Positions 1 to 12,282 of a stretch of 63,193 bases of DNA are shown here, in pieces. How positions within the stretch are numbered: position 1 is the first letter of the stretch; each line of letters starts with the position of its first letter. The notes under the pieces are model-generated. The model was not told the DNA's origin. It ran no database searches and worked only from the letters and a program-made list of their open reading frames with translations. This DNA is from Rachicladosporium sp. CCFEE 5018. Lineage: Eukaryota > Ascomycota > Dothideomycetes > Cladosporiales > Cladosporiaceae. The position numbers and the translations under genes are program-made. The stretch is from NCBI GenBank assembly GCA_002077045.2, contig KZ111148.1:543601-606793 (forward strand), given 5' to 3'.

Positions 1-620
1 GGGGTGAAGTTCTTCTTGGTGATCTTCGTGGGCGGTATTGGCTGCATTGGCGCGTATTTCGTTCCTCCTGTCTGCTGCCCATATGGAACCGCATACTCAT
101 CGCCACCTGCTGCTGCGCCACTACCTGCATTCCCACCTGCGTTGTTGCTGACTGAGTTGATCGTGGCCGGACCGTCAAGGCTGCCAGCTGATGCTGCTAC
201 ACCTGCAGCCGCCGCTGCTGGGACTACACCAGTCATGCCTGAGATCGAGAAGCGCTTGGAGAAGTTGATCACCTGTCCACCACTCGTGGCTGCCGATGTC
301 ATCTTTAAGTAGTACCCATTGGTCGCAGGTCCTGACGCTGCGGCGGGGATGGTTGCCGTGTATGAGTTGCCGGAGACCATGTTACCCGCGAACGATGTGA
401 TTGCCACTGATGTAGCATCTGTGTTTCCTCCCACCATCAACTGTATCGACCAGCCTGCAAGTAATGACAGCGCTGGCGCGGTGCCGGAATCCTTCCATGT
501 GATGGAGACTGCTCCAGCAGCTAGCGTCCCTCCAGCAGCGGGAGTGACAAACTCAACGTCGCCGAGAGCGAAGGGGGAGAGGGCGGCGACAAGTGTTGCC
601 AGGAGGGCGGAGCGGAGCAT
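1..620 (-). CDS. KRE9: KRE9/KNH1-family cell-wall beta-1,6-glucan protein, 3' end outside window
   Basis: The frame is open from an ATG at 620 to the left edge, so the first 206 residues are seen and the C-terminus is missing. Residues 1-20 form a signal peptide (MLRSALLATL, ending near ALG). An Ig-like N-terminal domain follows, with the ITWKDSG core and a Ser/Ala/Gly-rich linker. The tail TKYAPMQPIPPTKIT is the conserved segment before the Kre9 C-terminal domain. Family members are secreted O-mannosylated proteins needed for beta-1,6-glucan assembly. No intron is seen. It diverges from RTR1 at 944. Family assignment is firm; KRE9 versus KNH1 cannot be separated. Confidence 0.85.
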   Translation of the reverse strand, partial: MLRSALLATLVAALSPFALGDVEFVTPAAGGTLAAGAVSITWKDSGTAPALSLLAGWSIQLMVGGNTDATSVAITSFAGNMVSGNSYTATIPAAASGPATNGYYLKMTSAATSGGQVINFSKRFSISGMTGVVPAAAAAGVAASAGSLDGPATINSVSNNAGGNAGSGAAAGGDEYAVPYGQQTGGTKYAPMQPIPPTKITKKNFT

Positions 621-943
621 ATTGGCGGGGGCGCGCGTCGCGCAGAGTGGGTGGAGAAGGGCGGCGAGGCAAGGTGTCGGATGCGGTCCCCAAAATTTGT
701 AAGACGGGCAGCGACGGTGAGTATGTGGCTTGCGAAGTTGGTCAATGTTGTTTGTAGAGCGGGTGAATGCTCCTTCACTGTCCACACAAGCCCGTCTCCA
801 TCTCTCGACAAGTCAAGGTCTTGGCTGAGAGCCGGCTCGGAAAGTCAGACCCTGCGCCACGCTTACCTAACATTTCGATATCTATATCGAGACTGCCGGC
901 ATGTTTTTCTTCATCAACACAACACGCCGCTTAAGAAGACACG
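621..943. promoter_or_regulatory. Divergent intergenic promoter region KRE9/RTR1
   Basis: These 323 bases separate two divergent start codons, so both promoters must lie here. I see no gene or clear TATA box. Confidence 0.5.
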
Positions 944-1945
944 ATGTCGCTCAAGGTGCCGGTGAAGTCTATACTGAAGCCGTCGACGTCGACGGCTCAG
1001 GCGGTGGTCTCCGCGAACGAAGCAGATGTCGAGACCTCCACGCAGCACAATCGTAACATGACTATTGCTTTACAGCATGCGAATCTCCTACAGCATCGAC
1101 GAGATCTATCAGCACAGATTCTGACCTCGATCGAAACGCTGCTAGACTATCCTCCGGGAGCCACTGCCACACCTCGAGACGCATCAGACTTCCTCTCTCA
1201 GATCTCCTTGTTTCAACCCGAAGACTTCGTCGAATTGATCGAAGAACGCCGCATAGATGGCAAATGCGGATACGCTCTATGCGCCAATCCTCATCGAGGC
1301 CAGAAGGCTACAGTGAAGTCAGCGGATTGGAAGCTAGGTAAAGGCAAAGGGAATTTCTGTAGCGAAGAATGCGTGGTGAAAGCAAAGTTTATCCGAGCGC
1401 AGCTTTCGCACATCCCAGCTTGGGAACGGGTGCCTGGTCAGACGCCAAGTGTGAAGGTACCTGAGAGCGAGAAGCATTTGATGGCGGATCAGAGGCCCGC
1501 TGATGATGGCAAAGCGCAAAGAGTGCAGCAGCGTATTGCCGGTAATGAGGAGCTGGCTATGGAACGAGGAGAGCAGGCTACCAGTCTGCTTCCTGGCAGA
1601 GTCATGACTGATCAGATCGTGGAGAAGACTACTAGAGCTCCGCCATCGAAGGTACAATTCGCGACGTTCGCTGCCGAAGGGACTGCAGTAAATCGAGATG
1701 CTATTGAAGGATATCATCCGAGGTTTGATAGACTTACGGGACTGCCTAGCAAGCATGCAGTGAACGAGAGCGACGATGAAGATCAGGAAGACGATGACGA
1801 TGAGGACGACCCAGTCTCAAATGACGCTGCGGCACCTGCAATAGTTGCTCAGGCTGACGACGAGGAAGAGCAGCTGTGGCGCGATATGGATGCCTCACTC
1901 CAGCTGAGACAAGAGGCAGAAGCGGCTGTCAATACCGGCGGGTGA
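944..1945 (+). CDS. RTR1: RNA polymerase II CTD phosphatase, RTR1/RPAP2 family
   Basis: A single-exon gene of 333 residues. The RTR1-type zinc module is at about residues 90-160: CX4C in GKCGYALC and CX3C in NFCSEEC, the family's four-ligand arrangement, preceded by the FLSQ...FVELIEERR helix. Family members bind Pol II and remove Ser5 phosphate from the CTD; they shuttle between cytoplasm and nucleus. The C-terminal third is variable and ends in an acidic Asp/Glu run (about residues 275-295), common in fungal homologs. The start is the first ATG after the divergent promoter and encodes a plausible N-terminus. Confidence 0.9.
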   Translation: MSLKVPVKSILKPSTSTAQAVVSANEADVETSTQHNRNMTIALQHANLLQHRRDLSAQILTSIETLLDYPPGATATPRDASDFLSQISLFQPEDFVELIEERRIDGKCGYALCANPHRGQKATVKSADWKLGKGKGNFCSEECVVKAKFIRAQLSHIPAWERVPGQTPSVKVPESEKHLMADQRPADDGKAQRVQQRIAGNEELAMERGEQATSLLPGRVMTDQIVEKTTRAPPSKVQFATFAAEGTAVNRDAIEGYHPRFDRLTGLPSKHAVNESDDEDQEDDDDEDDPVSNDAAAPAIVAQADDEEEQLWRDMDASLQLRQEAEAAVNTGG

Positions 1946-4900
1946 TCCACTACACAACTGATGTCGCGCGCGAGCTAGTCAACCGACACTCACCCACCCA
2001 ATCGGCTCTGCAGAACTGTCCATCATTGAGCTCAGCCAGTCAATAACAACTTACACATACTTCAAAACATCACGACACCCCTTCCTTCGGACAAGTTTGC
2101 CGCATCACCGTCCAGTCGGCCCTTTCTCCGCCCCAACAGCGCAGGAAGCACCTGCTGAGTCTGTACCTCCAAGCCGTGTCAGCTGCTCCTGCGCCCGATC
2201 GCCGCGCCACGGTGCTGGCGTGCAAGCATAGCAGCAGCTTCGAATAGTCCAGCTTGCTGCGTTTCAGCAGCATCCGCGGGGAAGGCACCAAGAAGGCACA
2301 AGGCTGGTGAGATGTTGTGCTTCGATACTGAAAGGGTCACTCTCGAGTGGGTTGCCGTGTGCTATCACACTGACGGGCGCGGAAAGTGGCGCACATCAGT
2401 GCTGGGATAGGTGAGGGACCTGGTGGTTGGTCTTTGTTGGAGAGGTATCGTCAGCTGGAAGTGAAATGGCACGGCAGCTTGCAGGAGATGTGAGTGTGGC
2501 ACCTTCACGAGACTCGCGGTTCCGTGCGTTGCCGAGGTTGTGGAAGGCCGACTTGGGACTCGGCGTCGAGATGAGTTCTTCGTGATATGAGGTGTTGTCT
2601 CGAGATCCTCAAGGCAGCTCAGGCGATCGTGCTTCGTCCTCAGCAGATAGTGTCGAGTCGTGAAACAGCCTTACAGCACAGAGCAAGGGTTCAAGACACG
2701 ACAGGCGTTCTGTGATATGGCGCAAGCTGAGCTACGTGGAACTCGGAGTCGGCACGTGTGCTCTGTGCTGCCAGTGGCGGACGTCCGCGCATCCTATGTC
2801 CGAGTATATGTTTGCGCGACGAGCGGAACAGCTAGCCAAGTCGGTGGGTGTTGAGTGACAGAGCGACTCGGCTGCCACGGCGGTTCTCAACGGGATCCAG
2901 CGCTTGGATATGGTCCAATATCTGTACCGGGAGTGAGACGGAACACTCGAGCATCCCTCCGAAATTTCTCAGCGTCCGGCCGTGTAAAGAGTTGCCTTGT
3001 TGATCAGACACACAAGAGCGCCACTCGTGATGCGAAGTGGCGTAGAAGGTGTCATGTTTTGTATTTATTGGACTCATGCTGTGAGCAGGCAGTCTCATAT
3101 CGCAAGTCACACGACTTGCGTGATGTCCGATTCATCGCATGCTGCTCCAAGATTGGCCGCGCTCTGTCCGTGTCTGGCACAAAATCCTTGGCAAGAATGC
3201 TGGCGATGCGTCCAGAGTAAGTGCCATCGACTCGGCTTCTGCGGGTAGCCGTCAGCAAGAGCCAATTGTCCCGGGTTATGGACTAGTTGTCACAATTCAT
3301 CGCTAAATTGGAGAGAGATCGGAAAGCGGAGAGCTACACTGGCAAAGTGAGTGACATGTTGATGATGAACGAAAGAGGAGATCGTAAGCAAAAGAGACTC
3401 GCTGGCACGACAGTCGAGCGGCACGCCGTATTCACCGCTCTCCGCACAATGTCGTTGTATGGAAAGCGATGTTTGCAATAGAGTACGGCTACTTGCACCT
3501 CGATGCTTCTCGCGATCCGAGATCCATCACGTGCCTTCCGCATGAAGTCAGCGAGACGCCCACACAGATTCCATTGCGCAATTGTCAAGCCTCAAGCGTA
3601 GGAGTGCAAAGAGCGGTGAGGCTTGTCCCTGACGTGTCAACAGACTGCCTGCAGCCTTCCGTGGAAGGGCGGCATACGCCAGCCCCATGGTTGGCGTCTT
3701 CTCGAAGCGATGGAGAAGCTGGGCGAGTCCAGCGAGGATGACGCTGTTGCTATCTCGAGATACGTTCGGAACCTGAAGCTCTGTCGCCCGGGTGGAGTTG
3801 TTGGTCGGATGACCTATTCGCTCTCTTTGTTCGCTGAGGCCATGATGACCGTCAGTCCACACGCGAAGGAGCAAGTCGTGGCGGGGCGGGTAAGTCTTCT
3901 TCCTCTTCATGTCAAAGCCGTATTCAGCAATAGGTCAGTGAATCCTAGCCTACACGGCGAATTCCGTGGAATGCAATAATGTGAGCACATTGGGATGAGA
4001 TGAGAGTAGGCGCGGAGGTTCGGAATGGCGCCGGCCCGGGCGGAGCGCCCGCGATGTCCTCTCACTTCATCTGCAAGGGACGTTCAAGGGTGGATTTTCA
4101 GACACTCTATTACCCAATGAGAGTGCGATATGTTATGCAGAGCGACTTCGTCGTGACCTGCCCACAACGGACTATGCACTCCAGTCCGGTCGATCTCATG
4201 ATGGCAAAGCTTCCCAGAGACTTGCCGATTGCCCATGACCAGCAGACCCGGATGCGATGATCTGCAGACCCAGAAGCTTCCTGCATGATGTGGCTTGCAT
4301 CTGGTTACGAGCGAACCTGGAACATAACACGAACGAAGCGGTGGCTCGGCGCGGCTTCGATGATTGCGAGGCGCGAATCGTTACGGCGGTGTGTCCAACC
4401 GTTGTGGTCGGAGCGCACACTTGGGCCTGGGAAGTGACTTTGATCGAGTCAACACCGGCTCTTCCGCGTCTTTGTGACATGTCTTTTTTTCCGAAACCTC
4501 GGGAAGCCCTAGCCTCGACAACCTCGACCGATCATTACTCCACATCAACACTCCACCTGCATACTGCATGACATCGCATTAGGCTGCCGGGCCCGCCAGA
4601 AGTGCGTCCAGGGCAGGTTTTCTACTGGCTCTGACGTGCTTCTCGAAGTGAGCACCATGCCGGCGATCAGACAGACCGTTTCTTTGACATAGCGTGCACG
4701 GGTGTCGTAGATTGTGGAGATCAAACTTGTCAAGACTTGGGGCCGAGTACCGTTGGCACTCCGCTTCTTTTTCGGCTAGCTACAGAGGCGGACCCCGAAG
4801 ACTGGACGACTTGCGAGTTGCGAACTTGCTGCGCGCGAGGATCGTCCTGTCGTCTCTGCCTGCATCGTTGCCTAGTCAGGCGGACAGCGATAGGTCCGGC

Positions 4901-6466
4901 AGCAAGGGCGCAAGGACGGTCTCCACTCCTCCTTCATTGCGCTGTGCGGGATGGTCCGCTCCGTTCCTCGCCACTCGATCCCAAGAGTCTGCTCAGAGAT
5001 ACCCCAACAAGGCATGACGCGGATGCAGCTTTCCATCGTTAGCAACCCACTTAGTGGAGGCGCGGACGGTGGTCTGAGCGTTCTGAAAGATTCACCAACT
5101 CCCAGCGCTATGGCCATTATCACTGAGGCTGACACTCCTGTCTTTTCGCCCGTGTTGTTACCAGTCTGTCGGTTTCTGCCGACGCGCAGTCCCTCGACGG
5201 ACTTGTGATCGATGTCGTGAGGCTTCTTTTAAAGCTTGGATGCAAACGATCCGTGCATCGAAGTGGAAAGCTCGCCGAAGGTCATTTTGGGAGAAAGCGG
5301 CTATGCTATTAGTCGCGACTGCATGCTCTCTCAGGTGAGCAAGTGCCCTGTTGTCAGTGTACTCTATCTGCCGGAGACCGGGATGACCCTACTTGCTTGC
5401 TCCAGTCGCAGTCGTCAAGCCTCAAAGCATAGCCCTTCCGCTGTTGCATTCTCGATCCTATCGACTGACTGATTGACGTTCGCTCGCCCATACCGATCTC
5501 TGGACCGTATACTTCTGATCTGAGACCAATTCGCCCTTGCGGTCATTGTTCTGCTGCTCCGAGTCACCACGCGTCTGCGGTGCAAAGGAAGTCGAAGCGC
5601 AGTCCTTTGTCTCTGACAGCTGAAGCAAGGTACGTGACGGGTCTTCCCACTCCCACTGGGGCTGCTACAATCAGGCACTGATGCGCATCGAATACATAGC
5701 TAATTACGTCCACGCCTTCTTGCTGCTTCGCCAGGACGAAACACACACAACGAGCATCGTGATCTCAAGTGTCCAAGTCGTCAATACTGAGGAGCATATG
5801 CACAACGCCGAACCTTGAGACATCCTCGAACATCAGCCGCACTCGATCGAATCGAGACCTTGCGCTCACTGCTCGCGAAAGACGCCTATTGAAGCGTTCA
5901 GCATACCTAGGTGCGTAGGACTTCTTTACAATGTGCCGGAGAAGATTGCGACTACGAAGCGCGACAGTGCGACAGGTCGTAGCGCTGCATTGTCGGCGTG
6001 CATCAATGCATGCTGCTTCTTGCGCGTAGCGTCATTATGTGGCGCCTGTGCTCGCTGGTGCTCGGGATTATTGAGCGCATTGAGGTTTCGATCAATTGAG
6101 TGCGCTGCAGCATGTCGCTGACAAGATCTGATAGTGTCGCTGCCTTCCGAACGACGTTGGAAGAAGCCTTGCGGATCGCGTGAAGTCAAAGCGAAATTTG
6201 AGTCAGCTTAAACAAGATCCGAGATCTTCGCAGGCCCTGCCATCTGCCGTGAGTGGCCGAGCACTCAACAGGCTTTCAGAGTGCAGCATCGAGCACGCAT
6301 TAGCTCGTCACTAGCGACGCTCTCTCCCGGCCCGAGCTCGCCCTAAGCCGCCAAACACAAGCGGCGTGACGCCAAGCCGTCGACGAGTTGCGCGCACTAC
6401 CTATAGCTGACAGCGATCGATCGTCCTTGGGTCCAGCGAATATCAACCAGGCGCCTGATCAGATCG
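1946..6466. other. Long gene-poor interval upstream of the NDT80-like gene
   Basis: About 4.5 kb. Open frames are short, overlap on both strands and show no recognisable domain. I see no tRNA, rRNA or transposon remnant. It probably contains the RTR1 3' UTR and a long regulatory/5' leader region of the NDT80-like gene; a lineage-specific or non-coding transcript is possible. Confidence 0.4.
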
Positions 6467-9400
6467 ATGGTTGCAGAGTTTCATCGACAGATCACCGACT
6501 CGCAAGACGACGGGAACGTTGAAGAGCCGATCTACATCGATTCCGCGTTGACGATGGAGCCAGGTAAGCGAGAGCACTGTGCCGCAATTTATGCACGGCC
6601 AATCCCCCACCTCCACGCATAGTGAACTTCCCCATGCGATCCTTCGATGGACAAGAGGCGGCGGTTCGCATCACTCTGCATCGTTGCAGGGTCTCTATGC
6701 AGGTAACGGTCCTTCTGTTGCAATGAGCTGTCCAATTGTACGACTCCACCGACTTTGAGTGAGTTGAACGCATGGTGTGACGTTGGGCAGCTGATCTCTG
6801 TGCTGCATCGACATGCATTGTGACAACAACTCGAGCACGTCGATGCAGATTGCCATTGGATCGACAACGAAGTCTTCGGTCGATGTTCACTGACGACGAA
6901 AGCAGCAGGTCTACTCCAACATGGAATGCCGATGACATCCGAATATGGTCTCACGCCCGAGCAAGATTGCATCGATCATTACGGTGGACATGCGCATCAC
7001 CCATCATACAGCAGTAATGCGACGAATGAGCCCCTTCGACGGGACGGATCGATAGCCCACCAGCCGCTCAGCAGCTACTCTTACCCAGCCAATGGCAACG
7101 GAGCCGGTCCTCGATATCTTCCCGAGCGACATGATCCTCACAGGTACGTACTCCATGTCTATTGGTCAGAATATCCTTGCGCCTGGGCAAAGCCCCTCTC
7201 ACCTCACTGCACCCACAATTCGGCAAACCGGCGCGTATGGCAGCTACCTTTGCACACCCGAGTGCCGTCGGCCTTGTAGTTCGGACCCTCAGCGCTCGAG
7301 CAGCGCAGCCTTACATCCACTTCGAACGTACACCTCACAGGTTACACACGGCACCTACCCGCCCGGCAATGTGGTACACCTATCGCGAAGTTGGCAATGC
7401 ACAGCTCCGTCTATGCGACGCGTGATCACACGCCGACTGTCGTCACGCGGCGACGGGACCAGCGCTATTTGATGCGCAAGTCGTAGTGGCTCGTACGCCC
7501 TGCTCTGAGTTACACACAGCTGTGCTGGGGTCGTCACTGCTGGCACCTCGGATGCACGAATACAAAGCCCATATGCTGACGTGCTGTGGAACGTAGCTAC
7601 CAAAATCACCCGGCTCTGACTGACTCAAGCTCGGCATCGATCTCAACTTCACCTTCATCAGCAGGGTCGGGACTGGCGTACAACGCTTATCCTCAGACGA
7701 ACCATTACACAGGCATACACACCTATTCTGCGCCTGTGCCACTACCCCAGGCGTTCGCGTTACAGCCATATGCTGGGTCACGGTTACCATCCACGTACGT
7801 TGATACTGCTGTGCGACGTGGTAGCACACAAACTCTACTTGCTTGTCTCCGAAGACTGACATATGTGCAACAGCTTGGACGCCGCCGGCCAGATCCTCCT
7901 TCCGCCACCTGTGCGATCTGATTACAACGTCACTGTAAACGGCGCAGACCGAGACGGATACGCCGTGTCAAACGCCTACGAAGTACGAAACCTACTGTCG
8001 CCGCCTCTTTCTCAAGGCTACCCAACGTATCTGGATGCCGGCGGCAGGAACGTCTCCTCAGCGACAGCGGGTCTGCCGTTGCAGCACGGTGCACAAGACC
8101 TGACTCATCATCAGCACCATCAGTATAGAGCACATCCAATGGCTGTGCAAAGTGGAGCGGGAGCACCGAGCTATCCTGCTTCCGATGAGCAGACCCAATG
8201 CGCCAAGTTTCCCTTTCCGGAGCTGACATGTCTCGCTGACATGACATGTGAGGGTGAACCCATCACGCCGAACATCCATGCGAAGGTGGAGAAGGGTTTC
8301 TTCTTCGCGCCCGACAAGAAATGGACATGCTATCGCAGGAATTACTTCTCTGTTATCTGCAGCTTCGACCTCCATCCGATGATCAACAACGGGAGATTGG
8401 AGATCAAGAGAAACGGCATCGCAGAAAGGGTGCAAGCAATGGGAATGAAGCTGACTGCAGCTGTCGATGGCTCGGCGGGCAAGAACATTGAGCTTGTACT
8501 TCACACACCGAAGCGAGACAACGGCCCGAAGCTCAAGATGGATGTCTTCAAAGTGGCTCCCTCGCCCGCTCCGGGCAGGACTGATCACACCGTCTCGCCG
8601 CATGGGATCTACACGGTACCGATGCAGACGTTCCATCCCACTGGTCAAACTCCTGGCCCTTACCTGCCGCTGCAGCACACGCCTGAGGAGAACTCACCAA
8701 CGCTTTCCGCTGCCACCTCCGCAATGGCTCCTCATTACGCATACGCTGGTGGAGCGCCTCACATGGCTCCGTCGGGCGCTATAAGATCATACACCTTCGA
8801 GCGAGTGCAATTCAAGCAAGCTACGGCCAACAACGGCAAGCGGAGAGCATCACAGCAGTTCTTCCACCTCGTCATTGAGCTCTTTGCTGACGTTCGAAAG
8901 GATGGCGCAGAGTCGCCGACATGGGTCAATGTCGCTAAGCGTGTGAGCGATAAGATCGTTGTACGAGGTCGATCTCCCAGCCATTACTCGAATGAAGGCG
9001 TCAACGGCATTGCTGGTCGAGGCGGCGCATCAGGTGGCGGCGGCAACTACGGCATGTCCTCCGCTGGTGGCTATAGCGCCAATGGCATGAATCAGGGCGG
9101 CTTCCGCAGTGCTGGCAGCCATGGTAGCAGCAGTAGTAACGGCTACAGCACTCGCAACTACGCATTACACCACTCGCCCGAACATCCCGACAGTCACTCG
9201 GGGAGCAGCGCTTCAAGCATCGATGGAGGGCCTGTGGAGGCTGAGTACGGCGTCAATACCATCATGACCGATGCCGAGCGTATGGCTGTGCACGAGCATG
9301 AAGGGTACCAGTACTACCCAACTGCCATCTACGAGTCTGTCACACAGCTACCACCGCTGGGCACGATTGAGCAAAACTCGCGGACTTCCACCGAGCCATA

Positions 9401-9533
9401 CAAGTACGCCGTAAAGGCTGAGTACGCAGACGCAATTCCAGGCGCACAGTATGCCAGCAGTGGCCTGCGACGATTCGAGGGCGTGTCGACAAGCCAAGGA
9501 TACTTTCCAGATCTCCGCGCTGGCTATGCCTGA
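6467..9533 (+). CDS. NDT80/PhoG-type DNA-binding transcription factor
   Basis: Proposed exons 6467-6563, 6909-7143, 7597-7794 and 7874-9533 keep phase throughout and give 729 residues. The last intron (GTACGT...CAG, 79 nt, CTGAC branch) is solid. The two upstream introns (345 and 453 nt) are long, and an extra exon may hide in the second. Exon 2 carries EYGLTPEQD, which I recall as typical of this family's N-terminus. The NDT80 domain is encoded in exon 4: CEGEPITP, GFFFAPDKKWTCYRRNYFSV, the gap with HTPKRDNGPKL, then QQFFHLVIELFADV and VRGRSPSHYSNE. Family members (yeast Ndt80, Aspergillus XprG) control meiosis, starvation response or secreted proteases. The C-terminal region is Gly/Ser/Tyr-rich. 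Which paralog this is cannot be decided here. Confidence 0.85.
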
Positions 9534-11073
9534 GCCCATTCCTTGGTTGACTTACTTCTTCCTCTTTGACGAATCGTATGACGGCGGCTTGTCTGGCACA
9601 GCATCGCAGCAAGTGAACACTGCTCAATACCGTTACAAGGGACCAGGCTCTACATCTGCTGCGTTCCACGACTTCCACCAATCTGCTGCAGATGCGCCGG
9701 TCGCACTACATCATCGGCATTTTGGCTGCACAGCGTCTCGAGATACCCATTCACGCGGACCGCTTGCACTTACCACCCACAATCACGCTTTTCGGTACTA
9801 CACACTTGGACAGACAGAACACACAATACACTACACATAGACAGCACTTACGATACTCCCCTCCCCCTTCGCAGATTGGGAGGACGACCTGCATTGACGG
9901 CGCAACGCCGGCGCATCGACAGCTTTCACGACTGCATATGTCCACACACGATTACATGTCTTTAGACATGACCACACTCTCCTCCTCGCGGCAAGGTGAC
10001 GTTTCACACCTCGACGCTCTTTACTTGGCGCTACACGACTACCTGGGACGTTTTCGCCGCCCGTACCATGACTACATCTCGGGAGCGCAGAGTCTCGCTT
10101 CCCGCACCTGGGCCATTCAGCGCTCTAGGCATCAGGCTCGGGGTGGCCGGTAGACCGTCGCGAGAAGGTCTGTGTGGCCTTGCGGCTGGTAGAAGTGGAG
10201 TGTGGGGCATGGAGAACGAGGAACATAGCTTCTGGCGTTCGGAGAGGTTGATTCCTGGGTTTTGGGTGACATGATTCGGAAGAGGCCCCGGTTGTAACAG
10301 TTAGACACGTATTTAGTATGTACCTCATTTCCAGATGGTTCTCCAACACCCGTGGAGGAGCGCAGGTGCCTCCATCCTTTCGAGAGTTCGAATTGTCTCT
10401 CATCCGCACAGCGTGCTTGAATCCGGGGTAGTGAGTGGGGATATGGGAGCAGAACAGCGTTCAAAATCCTCGGAGAACCGCAGGTAGCACTTGGTGGCTC
10501 AACTTTGGGCACATCCATCAGTCAAGTACGCTTGGCGTCGTTTCATGGTCCAGTCTCGAGCGATGAAGTCTCTTGATGCTGGGTCGCGACGTCAGCCCTC
10601 ATATCCTTCACCGTCGTTCAGTGCCAACAGGAAGATTGGTCAACGCAGATACTGGTCTCGAGTACGGCAGTATCGTGGTCGTGCGTAGCGTCCGCTGGCC
10701 CGTTGATACCTTGCTATCGTGGCACAATACTCTTCACAACGAGCCAATGTCCGTTTGATGCTCTGTAGCGTTGATCAGTACATTACAGTGACCTCGATAG
10801 TATGGCGATGATACCATCACATCCCCCAGATGCTAGCATTGTACATTGAGTCCCGGTCATCCGTTTACGTTCGGTGGTGGCCGTGGATCACCACACGGCG
10901 AATGATCATAGAGAGTCCGGAGAAGTTTCCAGCCTCCTGAACCAGTAGAAGCCCACGTATCCCGTGAAAGAGACTTACCGCTGAGTCAGATGACAAGCCA
11001 GTATGTTACGCCGCTCGAATCATGCATCCGTCCGCACACAGCAGGTCTTTCTCCCGGATGACACCCCGTGGTA
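9534..11073. other. Intergenic region
   Basis: About 1.5 kb between the 3' end of the NDT80-like gene and the stop of the minus-strand C2H2 gene, so it mainly holds two 3' ends. No gene seen. Confidence 0.5.
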
Positions 11074-12282
11074 TCAATCAGGCGCTGATACCTCGAGACC
11101 CGCCGGCCTAGCAGCGCTCCGAGATCGGGTCAGAGGCATCGCACGAGAGCCAGTGCGCCTCTTGTTAGCGAGCGCTATGGATGAGATGTCGATATCAGGG
11201 TGTCTTGACAGCATGTGGCGTCGCAGGTCCTTCGGCCAACGAAACGTCTTGAGACACTCTTTACAGGTCTGTGTGCCCATCCGATGCCGATTCTCGACAT
11301 GTTTGTTGAGATCACACTGACGATCGAAGGACCGGACGCAGTGGGAGCAAAGAAAGCCTCCCTCTTTACGTTTCTTACGCACCCGTCCGCAGTCAAGATC
11401 ATCATCAGGGGTCGACGCCGACATCGATATCCCACTATCGTGTGAGATCTCCGGACTCCCAAGTGGCACTCTGGCAAGCGCTCCCCCGCTGGCGACGTCC
11501 TCTCCAGGGCTATCCGTGACGAAGGCGACATCCCGGGGCATGCTTACCGACGCACAGCGTGTCGCACTGCCGTTTGGGGGATGTCCGCAAGCATCCAAAG
11601 CCCCTGGGGAGGTTGGGCGCTCGATATCCACGTTTAGCTCCTGCTGAGAGTCTGGCATGCAATAGTGGACCTCCGGCAAGTCATTCATCCACGAGCTTTG
11701 CTGATTGATGTCACGTGCGATTGTTGGATGAGCAGTGTCAGAAGGCTGACGGTTCATGATGGAGCATCCAAAATCCAGCGCTAGCGTTCCACGACCAGAT
11801 CTCCTGGCAGGTGCCAACGGAGTAGAAATCACTGGCGGCATTATATCCCAACCGTGTGTTACATTGGCATCAGCGGATACGTATGACTGAAAGGAGTCGT
11901 ACGTGGGGGCCGGATTGTTATTGCATGCACACGCGGGACAGTAGCCCTGTTTAACGGGCTGGTCATTCAAGACAGCAAACCGGCTATGCGCCTGCCAGAG
12001 ATGGGCGTTGTCCTGTGGTAGCTCGCTTACATCATGTCTACTGCGCACAGCGTCCGGTAGCAAAGCAATACTCTCCCACCCGTGTGTTAGCTCCTCGAAA
12101 TCGAAAGGAAAGTCGAAATCGCTATCGGTGATCTGTACGCCATTGTCGTGGCTAAGTCCTGCGCCAGTGTAGCCATGATCTGCAGAGCAGCCGCAACTGG
12201 GATAAGACGAGGCACCCACAGGTTGATCCAGCTTAGTTCCATGGAGTTCCCATTCCAGCGCATCCTGTCCAGAGGACGACAT
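11074..12282 (-). CDS. C2H2 zinc-finger protein, WPKDL family member 1
   Basis: A single-exon gene of 402 residues. Two adjacent CX2CX12HX4H fingers lie at residues 312-333 and 340-361. Finger 1 contains FDRQCDLNKH and finger 2 contains FRWPKDLRRH. The N-terminal 300 residues are acidic and Ser/Pro-rich without a known domain, and the tail is basic (KRRTGSRAM). The layout suggests a nuclear DNA-binding regulator; no target can be inferred. Genes at 13664-15061 and 25852-27636 share the same finger signature, so these are paralogs. The start gives an N-terminus (MSSSGQDALEW) like member 2 in position relative to the fingers. Confidence 0.75.
   Translation of the reverse strand: MSSSGQDALEWELHGTKLDQPVGASSYPSCGCSADHGYTGAGLSHDNGVQITDSDFDFPFDFEELTHGWESIALLPDAVRSRHDVSELPQDNAHLWQAHSRFAVLNDQPVKQGYCPACACNNNPAPTYDSFQSYVSADANVTHGWDIMPPVISTPLAPARRSGRGTLALDFGCSIMNRQPSDTAHPTIARDINQQSSWMNDLPEVHYCMPDSQQELNVDIERPTSPGALDACGHPPNGSATRCASVSMPRDVAFVTDSPGEDVASGGALARVPLGSPEISHDSGISMSASTPDDDLDCGRVRKKRKEGGFLCSHCVRSFDRQCDLNKHVENRHRMGTQTCKECLKTFRWPKDLRRHMLSRHPDIDISSIALANKRRTGSRAMPLTRSRSAARPAGLEVSAPD

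Noticed and set aside
2070..6189. Many 60-150 codon frames on both strands
   Set aside because: They overlap one another, lack family motifs, splice signals or plausible composition; treated as chance.
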